A model generated the notes under the pieces. That model was given only the letters and a program-made list of their open reading frames with translations, was not told the DNA's origin and did no database searches. Positions 20,657-32,175 of a DNA stretch of 64,000 nt are shown in pieces. The translations under genes were made by a program, and so were the position numbers. Source of the stretch: Acephala macrosclerotiorum (taxonomy: Eukaryota; Ascomycota; Leotiomycetes; Helotiales; Mollisiaceae); NCBI GenBank assembly GCA_014904845.1, contig MU119286.1, positions 62,001 to 126,000 of the forward strand, read 5' to 3'. Every line of letters starts with the position of its first letter. Positions within the stretch are counted from its first letter, which is position 1.

Positions 20657-22653
20657 AGCTGATGTGATAGAATGACGCACTATCGTGTGCGTGCAGGTGC
20701 GATTCAGGACGGCGGTGGTGGGAGGCGGGAGGTTGTTTGCGCAAGTTGAGTTAGTGGGGGTTGACAACGTGAGCCGTAACCGTAATTTTTTTTAGAGCTT
20801 TCCAGGGCAGGGAACACGAACACGACCGCGACCGCGACCACGCGAAATTAATTTTGACCGGACTGTCAGACTCTCACCAGCCTGACTTTAACCTTAACCG
20901 TAACGACCCCTTCCTTGCCTCATGGGAACCAGAACCAGAGCCCCAACGTAAGGTAAGGTAAGATCAGGTCAGGTCAGGTCAGGTTACCACGTCGACGACG
21001 ACATCTCGTCTCGTCTCGTCTCGTCTCGTCTCCCTTTTATATTATATTATACTATTTTATTTTATCTTATTTTATTTTATTTTATTTTATCTTATCTTAT
21101 TTTACTTTCGTGTTACTTCTGCAGCGAGGCCCAGACGTGGTTCATACCACCCTCCGACTAAGGTTATGTATGCATGACGCTTCTTCAAGGGAGAGACTGA
21201 GTGTTCCGACAGAGTGTCATCCCTAGTGGGAACGTATTCCTAGTGGCTGCTGTCTAATCTGGGCTGCATATCAGGCGGATGCTATTGCATGGGCGGCACA
21301 GGAACTGCTTGATAACAGACGCCTCGTTTTGCTTCTGTGCCCACTCGTCGGGACATAACCTTACTTGTTCTCCATCGTCAACCTCAATTATTGCCCACGG
21401 CAGTTCTCCTTCTCCATTTACCCGCCAATGGCCCCGAGACGTTCGGGTCAGACGAGCATGCGATCCTCAGCCCGCGCTGCAGTTCAGCGCCTTCCCGAGT
21501 CTCGACACCTCCTCTCGGGGCACTCGGGTCCTCTTCCACGCCCGTTATTGCTGTCTCGGAAGCTCACGATGGTCCAGGTACGGGGCGTGAGGGCACCAGC
21601 GTCTATGTTAATTGAAGTATAGGAGACTTTGTGACGGTGAGCATCTGTGCATACAGTAGCTTTATCGACCTGCAGCAGACGCCGCTTCTGGGTAGACCGA
21701 TGGAACGGCGTGACGCCGATCCCAATTCCTGTTCGCGCCCATTCGAACACTCTGGTCGTGGAGACTATGCCCAATGCTACTTGTATCATTTCTCACGACC
21801 TGATATACCGGCTTAGCACACGCACGAAAGAACCAAACATCAGCGGGAGCGGGCCTACGCAGGGTCCCGAGCACTCTAAAGCAGGTCCTGCACTTCACCG
21901 CCGAGCATCCTCCTCTTCCTGTCCACCCACGATCGTACGATGGCTTCGAATCAATCCAATTGAAGAACACCCTTCTTCAGCACCCCTTCCTAGAGATAAT
22001 GACAGGTCTGGAGAGGCTGAAATTTAGACCAAGTGCCGGCGGGGAACAGCTCCTTGCGTTCCATGTTCCAACCCAACCGGGCGCACGTTCGAAACCCTCC
22101 TCACAGTCACCTCGGTCACACGAAAGTGAGGCTGCGTGCTTCTAAATCAAATCGTCATCAGAAAATCTCTAGTCCTGATGACTGAAAACGACTGCTTGCA
22201 TCCTATATATAGGTTTGTTGGAATTCTATTCGTCTGCCACGTGTCAGTCCAATCATGCTGCCCGCCGGAAGATTAGGCCTTACTTAATACATATAGTTAT
22301 TCTGGCGAGCTGATTCTTGCTTCGCCTTCCAACAATTTTTGTGTCCGATTTTGTCGTGTGTCACATTGCTGTAATTTGGGTTTTGCCTTTGCTTTCAGCG
22401 CCTCCACGTTCATCCCTTCCGTTTGAAGATGGTCCAAAGTAGTGACTACTCTTCTATCTTCGAGCAATTAATACTCGTTCAAAGTACTCGTGAATTAAGA
22501 TCAATGATTAGGATGCATTCGTCAATCTTCAGCTCGCCTCGCGCCTATCATTCTCCCACCATCACACGCCCGCCACTTCTTCGAATACGCGCAGCGTCGT
22601 ATCCCGCAACGTCCCATTACATCGAGACGAATCCATTTTTCCTCGCGGATACC
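20657..22653. other. Intergenic region, 2 kb, with microsatellites
   Basis: Divergent promoter region between MED8 and the DUF6914-like gene. Holds the pentanucleotide tracts listed separately; several overlapping open frames at 21280-22030 exist on both strands but none has a motif or credible composition. An ATG at 22429 opens the same frame as the downstream gene. Confidence 0.5.
20816..21104. repeat. Cluster of short tandem repeats, mostly 5-bp units
   Basis: In sequence: a CGACCG-type tract (about 20816-20844), AGGTA then AGGTC units (20948-20985), TCGTC units (21005-21032), and TTTAT/CTTAT units (21035-21104). Three different pentamers follow one another within 160 bp just upstream of MED8. 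Confidence 0.8.
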
Positions 22654-23443
22654 ATGGACCATGTCCTGGAACCCGAATCCGACTCCATTTCGACGACCTC
22701 AAATCCAGAAGCAGCAAAAATCCAACGAAACAGTCTGTATCTTACGTTCAACGCTCCGCAGGTTGATGAATATGTAAATTCTTTTTTTTTTTTTTTTTTT
22801 TTGACCTGTAACACCTTTGCTCCATCACAGATGTTTTCCTAGAGTATTTCTCGTCAAGAGCATTTTGTCATTGTCTAAAAATCGATTCCCTGACCCTCAG
22901 CTAACACCTCATCAGCACCGCGGAATCTTCCTCACCCATCCACCAGTCCCAACGGCTCCCGAACCACGTTACTCAGGAACTCTCTTCCACGCCTCCTATT
23001 CCTCCCCTTCCGATCCCAACTCCCCCGATGAGCCCCTCCCCGCATCGTGGCACCTCGAACAACGGACCGTGAAAGACGTCTCAACCTCGCACTCCCTCGT
23101 CTTACTTTATCGAATCGGCACTCTTGACTCGACAAAATCATCCATCGAGACACAATTCCAGTGCATCCGCCGCGTCCTCGAAGCCGTTCCGCTCGGAAGG
23201 GAGAAGCGGGAGCGGGAAATCGGACCGCTTGAAGAAGGGGAAGGAAACCAGGTCTTGGATGGCTACGATTGCGTTATCTGGACTAAGGATGCATTGAACG
23301 CACTCGCAAACGCCGGCCTGATCAATATCAACGGACAGCCCGTCGGTAAGTCTCTCTTCCACTTGCCATCCTCGTCTTTTTTTCTTCCTCCTTTTCCTGC
23401 CCCTCCGAAGTGTTCGGGTGAGGTAGTCCAGGTGGACCCATGA
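22654..23443 (+). CDS. DUF6914-like protein
   Basis: Exon 1 22654-22773, exon 2 from 22916; the 142-nt intron carries a poly-T run and ends after GCTAACACC. The join gives NAPQVDEY followed by HRGIFLTHPP. Together with WHLEQRTVKDV, VLLYRIGTL, the helix IETQFQCIRRVLEAVPL and YDCVIWTKDALNALANAGL this resembles fungal DUF6914 proteins (function unknown). I start at 22654, which has a strong ACCATGG context; an in-frame ATG at 22429 would add 75 residues that look like leader sequence. The 3' end is uncertain. A GTAAGT donor at 23346 can join to an acceptor at 23426, ending at 23443, or at 23431, ending at 23523; reading through also stops at 23443. Continuous coding from 22916 to about 23345 is the firm part. 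Confidence 0.6.
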
Positions 23444-25108
23444 ACCCAGGCACTAGGCTCGGCCCGTTCCGAGGCGAGACGGATCATGTTCCAGTTGGGT
23501 GCGGATGTATGTATGTATACTAAGCTGTTGGTCAGATCGTATCATGGCCTCGTCACGCGCGATGGCTGGGCCGAAGGATGCAAGGACGATGGTTGGTGTT
23601 GATTTTGGTGGGTTTAGGGTTTTCAACTGACTCGCGGCTCTCCTCGTCTTCTCATCCACCGCTTTTCTCACCGCCTCACCTTGCCTCACCGGAACCTCTT
23701 CTCCTCATCCGATACGATTACTCTCCCACGTCGGCACGGCGGCAAGTGCTGTATGGTGGACTCCTTTTGATCTCGATCTTTACCTCGACCTCGACCTCGA
23801 CCTTGACCTTACGTATTTATTATATGTTATCATATAGCGATATCGTCGAATTACTTTCTTTTTAGGGGGGTGGACATTATGTTATTATAGGCCCGGGCTC
23901 TGGCGTTCACCCTCGTTTTGATCTTTCCTTGGCAGGATATCATTGGGTAAGGGAAAGGAAAAAGAAATTTGCTCCTGCACAGCTTCATTGGATATTGAGC
24001 ATTTGGATGGTTATGCCAGGGTTAGATTGGGTTGGGTTGGATTGGATTGGATTGGATTACGAAAACTCTTGATGTACGAGGGTCTGATCTTTAACGGCCT
24101 GAGATGCGAGCATGCACTTATTTGTGCAGTGTTTTAGCGATGGCATTTACGTTACATCTACATCAGGAGGGAGGTTTTGGCATGGAATTTTGATTGGGAA
24201 ATTTGTATTTGAGGGAATAGATTAGCATGGACACGGAGGGACGTTCTTTGATTGGCAAACTGGCATAGCTTGCAGGAAACATGAAAGAAGCTTGGGCTCA
24301 GGCAAATGTGATTGGATATCACATCACACACGTTAAGTTCGTTAAGAACAATATATGTATACGTTTTTCGTTTCGTCAAAACAAGATTTCTGGTTGTTGT
24401 TCAAAAAGAGAGGGCGTTTGGTGGTAAGTGATGTTGAGAGAGTGCTGTTCCGGATCATCGGGCTGTCTAGGTGATGTGACGGTAGCACATAAGGTGCGGG
24501 GTAACGATGTAAGTGCGGGGTGGTCGTTTAGCGATTGGGACCCTGAAGCTTTAGCGCGCGACCCGTGGAACAGACGCCTGAGAAGCCGAATACGAATGCT
24601 GCAAGGATGCAAGTTGGAGCCTTAAGTCTATTTAGACCCTGAGTATTTAAACCTTTGATGGTGCGATGGAAATGCTGCCTGTGCTAAGCACTAAATTGAT
24701 GTCAGACGCTGACATGCTTACACCTGACCAGTTTTGATTTTGTGGAGAGGCTACTGGTAATACCGGGGCTGAAACCTGCATGGTCAGGAGCTAGATATAG
24801 TACTTCGGCTTTAGGGACTTGTTATAAAGTTTTGACAAAGTTTGAATGTTCTTTCTGGGGCTCAAAGCACTTGCACAAACATCTCGGTAGAGCGCAGTTC
24901 CCTGCAAAGTTCAGCAAGGGGTGTCCACGAGCCTGGGAATGTCTTGTACCTTCCATCTGTGAGAGGCGGTCTCAGGCATTGATGACATAGCGTATTTTTT
25001 CCATTTTCTTTAAGACATGATAGTGTCAATCTGTATTTTGCTAAAAAGTCATGGAATTGCAATTGCGATGTCTACTGTCAGTTCTCGCATGCTGAAATCC
25101 AGGCGCCA
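23444..25108. other. Intergenic region, 1.7 kb
   Basis: No gene supported on either strand. Contains pentamer repeats at 24021-24058. It borders the AT-rich compartment to the right. Confidence 0.5.
24021..24058. repeat. Tandem GGATT/GGGTT pentamers
   Basis: About seven imperfect 5-bp units, GGGTT changing to GGATT. A short microsatellite with no evident function; it is not at a sequence end, so a telomere is not suggested. Confidence 0.75.
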
Positions 25109-26029
25109 TCATTCCTTGCTGTTACTATGCTTACTCCACCATTTCTCAATTGGCACCCATTCCTCTTCCTCTTCTTCTTCAGCTTTATCCTTCTCGTCGC
25201 CCTCTGCCTTGTGCTTTGACTTGTCCTCCTCCCTATCTCGATCTTTATCTTTATTCCTTCCGGCTTACTGCTCAATCGCTCTCGACATTCTTGCATCGTC
25301 CAGTTTTGCCCATTTCCTTTGCTCTCGTCTATAATTCGATAGTTGAGCAAGTCCAGGGCATCTTGAATCCGAATTATCCTTCAGATAGATCTCTTCTGCT
25401 TTGGCGAATCTTCTCTTGCAATCAGTTAAGAAACTCTCAGTGATTTCAGGAATCCCGTCACCAATCAAGTACTCCATCGAATATAGATCTTCGCCGAGCT
25501 CCCCACCCCCCTCAGAGAATAGATGATTGGAGTTTTCCTAGAGCCCTGGTTGTTCCACACAGATCGGACAAGCAACATTGCCACCGAACGCTTCAGGTGC
25601 AAGACGATTCCCCAGAGATCAGAGTGAGCCAAGAGCACCCATTACGTGGTCGTCGAGACGGCTGTTTCGGAAGGTTTCAAGAACTTTGATTGCTTCATAA
25701 AGTGCCCTGAAGTCCGATCACTTGAATGGGTATTCTTGCCTGTCTGCCGGCGCTGAAATCCATACCTTGCTATCGGACGAATGTTGTAAAGGATCTTCTC
25801 CGTCGTTGGGTGCGGGTGAGGACTTCTACATGTCTGTCCCTGCTCCGGCGTTGCGGACGTATCATCATGAACATTTCACTCTTAATCTCATCCGCGACCG
25901 TTGGATTGGAGTTCTTGTTCTGGCGATAGAGATCAATTGTGAATGTGGCGTTGTACAGATCTCCCCCGAGCCTGCAACTGTTGTAGTTATCTTTTCTGGG
26001 GTCTATGGCCGTTGATGTTGTTATGGAAG
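25109..26029 (-). pseudogene. Decayed gene of unknown function with serial nonsense codons
   Basis: One minus-strand frame keeps protein-like composition for 750 nt, from about 25858 down to 25109. It is broken only by stops at 25826 (TAG), 25718 (TGA), 25619 (TGA), 25538 (TAG) and 25265 (TAA), and ends with TGA at 25109. Each stop is one C-to-T step from CAG, CGA or CAA. Between them lie a plausible helix (RALYEAIKVLETFRN), a CPIC pair, MEYLIGDGIPEITESFL and a long Lys/Glu-rich charged tail. Upstream, about 26029-25870, the same quality of coding continues in another frame (YNATFTIDLYRQN), so a frameshift or lost intron lies near 25870. I do not recognise the family. The proximity to the RIP-mutated retrotransposon suggests RIP leakage. 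Confidence 0.7.
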
Positions 26030-26170
26030 GCTGTCTCCATGCGATGTTAGCCTTTAAACTTTAAACAAGTATTGCCTGGAAGTAGTGTTTCTATGTTCTT
26101 AAAGCTGGTTCCCGTTCCTTCTGAGACAACAGATCTCGAAATTTTCCTCCTTTTAATCCTTGCCTATTTA

Positions 26171-26309
26171 TGTTAGACTTTCGAGTGGTTTTAGTGCTGA
26201 GTAAGCACTGCAATGGATATAATGTCCCCGCACCTAGCTAGATCTTTAAAACCTAAAAAATCAATCAACCAGACCATCAAGTCCATCGAATATATCACTC
26301 AAATTGACA
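26171..26309 (+). repeat. 5' LTR of the copia element
   Basis: 139 bp, begins TGTTAG and ends TTGACA. Preceded by the target duplication ATTTA. It differs from the 3' LTR at five positions only. Confidence 0.92.
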
Positions 26310-26321
26310 GGTTATGAGCCC
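26310..26321 (+). other. Primer-binding site for an internal initiator-tRNA-Met fragment
   Basis: GGTTATGAGCCC follows the 5' LTR directly. Its reverse complement, GGGCTCATAACC, is the anticodon arm of initiator tRNA-Met. Priming by the 5' half of that tRNA rather than its 3' end is known for Drosophila copia and some fungal copia elements. Confidence 0.85.
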
Positions 26322-29300
26322 GGAAGGTGCTCATTGAAACCGTCGTATCTTTTTACTCTAAAATATCAACCCTATTCGCTATGGCGACTCCAGCAGCTCC
26401 AATCGATGCTACAGCACTTACTTTTACAGCATCTCACTACGTCTGCAAGTGAAGTAGGATTGAAATTCTCACAAGGGATAACTATTCTCGATTCAAGAAC
26501 TTTTGTTTAGTCGCCTTTGCTAATATCTATGCTATAAAACTAGTTAATAGTGAAGAATCGAAACCGGTTTTTTTTGCGTCAATTGATCGGATTACGGCCT
26601 GGGAAAAGAAAGCTGCTAAAGTTATTCAAATCATCTCAAATAGCGTGGACGATAGATTATAAGACAAGATTTTTCTATTAGTTTTTTCCGAAGATATCAA
26701 GGGAATTTGAAACGAACTCAAGAAATACGATAAGATCGTTGATTTTATTTAAGTGTTTATTTAACGAACGAATTTTGGATAAAAGAAGTTCAAGACTTTT
26801 AAAAAAATCAGGGAATTCGTAGATCGTTTCAAATTCTACAAATTTCAGTTTGCAACGATCGAGAGACTAATTACCGATGATAAGATTTTAAATCGAATTA
26901 TAGTAACTATCTCTAAAAACAGTAATTACGAGAGTACGAAATATTATATTTTTTGTTTGTTAAAGGTCGAGTGTACACTCGATAAAACGATTACTATACT
27001 ACAAGTTTATGATAAGAGAGAGACTTTAGTAATTGCAAACTATACTCGTGGAAAAGGATAATAGCGTGGTCGTGGGCAATCTCGTGGTGATAGACAAATT
27101 AGAAACAAAAAACGAAAAACTAATCGCGGTAATCGCAATAATAATAATAATAGATACTGTAGAAAAAAAAAGAAGTAATCGTGAAAAATTTGGATTATCA
27201 ATATCTCGTTTTGTAAGATCTAAAGATCGTTGAGACGATAATAGCAATAACGAGAAATCTATTAATTATAATGAGTTTGATTCAAATCAATGTAGTTAGT
27301 ATATGCGCTATAAGCATTATGAGATTAAGTGTAAAACAAAACGGAAAAATAAAAAGACTAATAAAAAACAAGATTAGAAGAACTCTAAGTAAACAAAAAT
27401 TGTAACAATTGAATTTACTACTAGAGTAAGTATAGTGATTATAAACAAAATACAATAAAATCTTTTTTTTTTTATTTATTTTATCGTATCCATAGTACTT
27501 TTACTAGTAATAATAGTATTTACTCGATTGTTATTTAAGAATAAAACTGAGAAATATATCGAGTGTTTACATATAAACTCTGTTTATTACTCTCGATAAA
27601 TAAAAGTCTACACTAGTAAAAAACAATTTTTATTTTTACTATTCTTATCAACTCGAGTACTAATCGAACGAGTTTAAACTCTATTACTTGCTTTAGACTC
27701 TAATACCTCGAAATACTTCAATAGTGTGTAATTTGATTTCATACACTTAAAACGCTAGTAAATACCAAATAAAATTGTCACGACAAACGATACTATCGTA
27801 AACGCGATTAAATATTAAAATTAAGTTTAAATAATTTCTCAAAAAGAGTTGAAACTCAAAAAAGTCTAATATATATTAAGTTTTGAAATAGTGAGATTAA
27901 TTTCTATTTTACAATTTATAGAAAATAGAATATCAATCATATTTAAAAAAAGACGAGCAATTAGTATTACAAATGATAGAAATAAAAAAATAATATTTAC
28001 AGTTTTTAAGAATTTTAAAAATAATCTCTTTATATTGAATCAATATCAAAATGTCAATAATACTATTATATATTCGATAAACATTGTTTCGAATGTACCG
28101 ACGAGAATTCGATTATCAATAGAACTCTTCGAAGTAATAGATTTTAAGAAAATTCTGTGAAAATTTATATATCGACGTTTTAATTACATTAATTATAATA
28201 TACTTCGAAAACTGGTCGATGTTATAGACATAAAAATATCGAGATTCAAATTATATATTGAGTATAAAATATATAAAATTTGTACAACGAGTAAAATCAA
28301 AAAAACTTTTAAAAAAAAGACAAACAATAGAATTACTAGAAAAAAGAAAAAACTATATAGTAATATTTCTAGTAAATTGTTCAAGTTTTATAAAAAGAAT
28401 TAATATTTCTTTTTAATTACAAACGACGCAATACAATACTTTTGAATTAAACTTTTAAAAAATAAAAATGCGAGAGAAATCCAATTTTACATTCGTGAAA
28501 TCTGTAGAATTATTAAAAGAAATATAAGAGAGAATGTTATTTACTTTAGATGTAATAATAGATTGAGCGAGTTCGAAAAAGATTTCCAAAAATAGTTCAA
28601 AATATTGCTCAATTCTTTTAAATATGAGCTTTGTTTACTATATAAATACTTATTGAATAATGTTATTAAACGAGCAATACAAACAATAAATAATACTATC
28701 AAGTTTATGATCTACGAGATCAAGTTTCTATTGATTTTTTGAGATTATATTATAAAGTATACAATTTGAATCAAGAATAGAGTACCAATGAACGTATTTC
28801 TATGATTAATCTTGAAACTTAAATTAAAAAACCAAAAAATATATATTTTATTTGAAGTTTATATTAGAAAGAAATTAAATTTTCTAGTATTGTAAAAAAC
28901 TTTGATTACTTTTAAATACCAAATCAATATTAAAAAACTCAAAAACTAATCAAATAAATAAACTTTTAAAATCAAAGAAAAATATATTTTTATAGACATT
29001 ATTAAAAATAGTATTTACAAATTATTAAATTGTAGAATATTAAAAAAGACTTTTTCAATTAATATTAAATTTTATAAATACAAGTTTTTAGAACTCTTTA
29101 TTTCTTAAGAGTTTAAATATATTGTAATAAATTTACTTATTATTAATAATACAGTTTATAATCATATTATTATTAATATACTAATTAATTACTTTTTTAG
29201 TAATGAGATGATTAATAGTATTAAAACACGTGTTGATAAAAATAATAGTATTGAAATAAATACTTGTAAAAATAGAATTGAAATAAGTCTAAAATTAGTA

Positions 29301-29834
29301 ATCAAACAAAACTTTAGTGTCTAAAACTCTGATCAAACTTAAAAGTAACATTTATCTCAAATATCAAAAATCAATAATCGAATAATCAAAAGGACCAAGA
29401 ATCCTTATAATTCTTTTGTTAAAACGAAAAAAATAGTAAACAACGAATTGAACAATAAAAAAATACTTTTTTCTCAAACGATAAAATAACTAATAAAAGC
29501 TTTAAACGCTATTTATTTGAACGAAAAAAAATCATTTTCTCTAAATATACTTAGCGTTTTATTCGAATTTTTGACTATTAATAAAATCTTAAAAAAAAAC
29601 GTTTTTAATTGGATGAAAATAATCGTTATTAAACTCGAAATTTTTCAAAAAACAAATACTTATAAAATTATTACAAAAAAACTATCAAATAATAAAATGA
29701 TTATTTTAAACAAATAAATACTAAAAAAAAAATTCAATACTCGTAATAAACTAATTCGACGTAAAATTAAAATTGTTATTAGAAGATTCGAATAAATTTA
29801 TAATATTAATTACTTTAAAACGTTTATTTCTATT

Positions 29835-30179
29835 ATGAAATATACAACTCTACAAATACTTTTAATACTTACTATAAAATATAATCTAGAGATAAATTAT
29901 ATTGATATAAATTTAGCGTTTTTAAATCCTCTTTTTAAAAAGGAAATTTATATAAAAATCTTTAAATTTTTTTATAAATTTTACTTTGAACTCAAAAATA
30001 GAAATATTTACTTTCTATTCAAAAAATTACTCTATAAACTCAAATAAACTTTTCGAGTGTAATTCGATAAAATCAAATAATACTTCGAAAAATTGAAATT
30101 TATTGTATTTAAAACTGATTTTAATTTTTTTATAAAAAAAAAAATTTACATTTTCTTATTTGTCGACGATATACTAATC
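29835..30179 (+). pseudogene. Reverse transcriptase fossil of the copia element
   Basis: A 70-codon open stretch carries the copia RT block in which TTLQILL, NYIDINLAFLNP and KKEIYIKIF match the usual TLRxLLA, xxDVxxAFLxG and EEIYMxxP positions. After stops and frame changes the FVDDILI catalytic motif appears at 30159-30179. The replacement of usual Val, Ala, Gly and Arg by Ile, Asn and Lys is what a GC-to-AT drift produces. Confidence 0.8.
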
Positions 30180-31521
30180 ATTAGAAACAAAATAAATACG
30201 AACACTATTAAAACTAAGATCAAAAAGCGTTAAAAAAGTAAAAATCTCAGTTTTATTATCGTTTTCATAAAATTCTAAATCGAAAAAAATCGCGAGAATT
30301 ATATTCTTACAATCTATTAAAAAATGTATACAAATAAATTGTTACTACGACTCGATCTCGAATACTCGAATCAAACGAATCTATTATTCTCGCAAAATAC
30401 AATTCTATAAGAAAAAGAAAAAAAAAACTGATTAAACGAAAACGATCTTTATTTCTACAAACAAATCATTAGTACTACGATCTATTTAACTAATTGCACG
30501 AAACCAAATATCAATTATTACGTTAATCAGTTTATTAAATTTATATTCAACGCGTGTTTCGAATATTTACGTTTTGCGAAATAATTCTTTCGATATTTTA
30601 ATAAAACGAAAACGAGAGAAATTATTTACAAAAAAACGTCGATCAAAAGTTACAATATATTTTTCGATTCTACGTAAAAAATTGAAAACGATCGCAAATC
30701 GTTTTTAAAATAAATAGTAATACTAAAAAATAAAGTAATTTTATAGACAATATAAAAACAACGAAATACAATACAAAGCTCAATAAAAGTAGAGATTATA
30801 ATAGCAAATAAAATCGCAAAAAAAGCAATTTGATTAAAAAAACTATAATCGAAAATTATTAAAGAATTTCTTAAAAAACTTTTTACTTTATATTGCAATA
30901 ATTTTTTTGCAATCGATTTTAGTACGAATACGAAGTTCTCAAACAAATTTAAATATATTAAAATTCGATACTTCTATATAAAAAACGATATAATTACTAA
31001 AAACAAATTGAGAGTAAAATTAATTCTAAAGAACGATCAAATTGTAAACATTTTTACGAAATAATTATTTTACGATCAATTTACGATTTACAAAACTACA
31101 ATGAGTTTGAATGAAAATTGGTTTGATACAAAGAAAGTTGTAGTACTATTCACAAATTTCAAGGATTAGAATAACAGTAATAAAAAGACGAGTTGAGACA
31201 AAACGAAAACCCTTTTAAGCAGATCTGGAGCACTTTTTGACTGTGGAATAGGAGTTGGAAATGCTCTATTTAAAATCGAACTTCTATAAAAAGAATAGAT
31301 CCTTTTTAGTTTTCTATAAGCTTTTCTACGAAACAATTAAAACTAGCGCCACAAAGTTTAATGAGACTTTTTACGACGATTCGACGTTACAATTAATAAA
31401 AAATAAAAGACGATAAATCACAATAATAATTAGTGCAATAATCACGTGAAAACATTGATTATTTACATCACTTTGGACATTAAAATGGATATATCTCTAT
31501 AGTGCTTTTTAGCAGGGAGCG

Positions 31522-31660
31522 TATTAGACTTTCGAGTGGTTTTAGTACTAAGTAAGCACTGCAATGGATATAATGTCCCCGCACCTAGCTAGATCTTTAA
31601 AACCTAAAAAATCAATCAACCAGACTATTAAGTCCATCGAATATATCACTCAAATTGACA
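31522..31660 (+). repeat. 3' LTR of the copia element
   Basis: 139 bp, begins TATTAG and ends TTGACA, followed by ATTTA. Relative to the 5' LTR it has three G-to-A and two C-to-T changes and no change in the other direction, so the TG terminus has become TA. The purine tract AGCAGGGAGCG lies immediately before it. Confidence 0.92.
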
Positions 31661-32175
31661 ATTTAAACGAGTTTCGATGACTCCCGCTTTTTCTCAGCAT
31701 TCTTTACAACCGTAACACTTTTCTTCATGCATTGCAAACGAAGAATTGTTGAGATGGGTGGGTTTTCAGGGCAATTTTGAGAAAGAGTCTAGTTAAATAG
31801 CAGTCTTGAGACCGCGCCACCTAATATCATAAATTTTACTTTGCCCTATGTACCATGCCACGATCCACGAACCAATATCTTTATAAATTCGTGAATCATT
31901 GTAAAGTACATGACTCGAATGGAGGACATCGGATTGCTTGCTGTGACTGTGATTGGAATTTGTTTTACTATAGATGTATCATTTAGATCTCGGAAGGTAC
32001 AGGATTTTCCAATACCTCTAAAATATCACAGCAACTCGGCCACCGCCTTACTTTGTCAAGATCAATCTTCGTACACAGCTCTACTTCAAGACTAGTGCAG
32101 CTTGTACTCCAGACCGACGTCAACGTGCAGGACAGCATCTCTCAACCATCAACAACCTGGTCCAATAGGAAAACC
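31661..32175. other. Flank of the retrotransposon and promoter of the secreted protein gene
   Basis: Returns to normal base composition. No separate gene; the frame of the next gene is open from 32053 but lacks a convincing leader before the ATG at 32176. Confidence 0.5.

Larger units (their letters stand above)
26171..31660 (+). mobile_element. Ty1/copia LTR retrotransposon, RIP-degraded
   Basis: A complete 5.49-kb element: 139-bp LTRs, a target duplication ATTTA at 26166-26170 and 31661-31665, a primer site right after the 5' LTR and a purine tract before the 3' LTR. The interior is very AT-rich with stops in all frames. Fossils are in copia order. A gag-like region runs from about 26330. 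A CCHC zinc knuckle at 27291-27332 (C-x2-Y-x4-H-x4-C, second Cys changed to Tyr by TGT to TAT, one TAG inside) follows. Reverse transcriptase lies near 29835-30047 with the FVDDILI active-site motif at 30159-30179. RNase H and C-terminal blocks extend to about 31080. It cannot encode proteins now. The order (RT after the integrase region) and the primer type fit copia rather than gypsy. Confidence 0.9.

Noticed and set aside
20948..21104. Pentamer repeats as a telomere or centromere trace
   Set aside because: Units are not TTAGGG and genes continue on both sides.
21279..22027. Several open frames on both strands
   Set aside because: They overlap each other, carry no domain and vary in frame; more likely GC-rich noncoding sequence.
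24021..24058. GGGTT/GGATT units as internal telomeric repeat
   Set aside because: The unit is five bases and lacks the TTAGGG phase.
27891..30946. Small AT-rich open frames as separate genes
   Set aside because: They are fragments of the mutated copia polyprotein or chance frames in AT-rich DNA.
26171..31660. Gypsy-type LTR element
   Set aside because: The RT fossil lies after the presumed integrase region, the AFLNP/EEIY and FVDD motifs are copia-like, and the primer site is of copia type.
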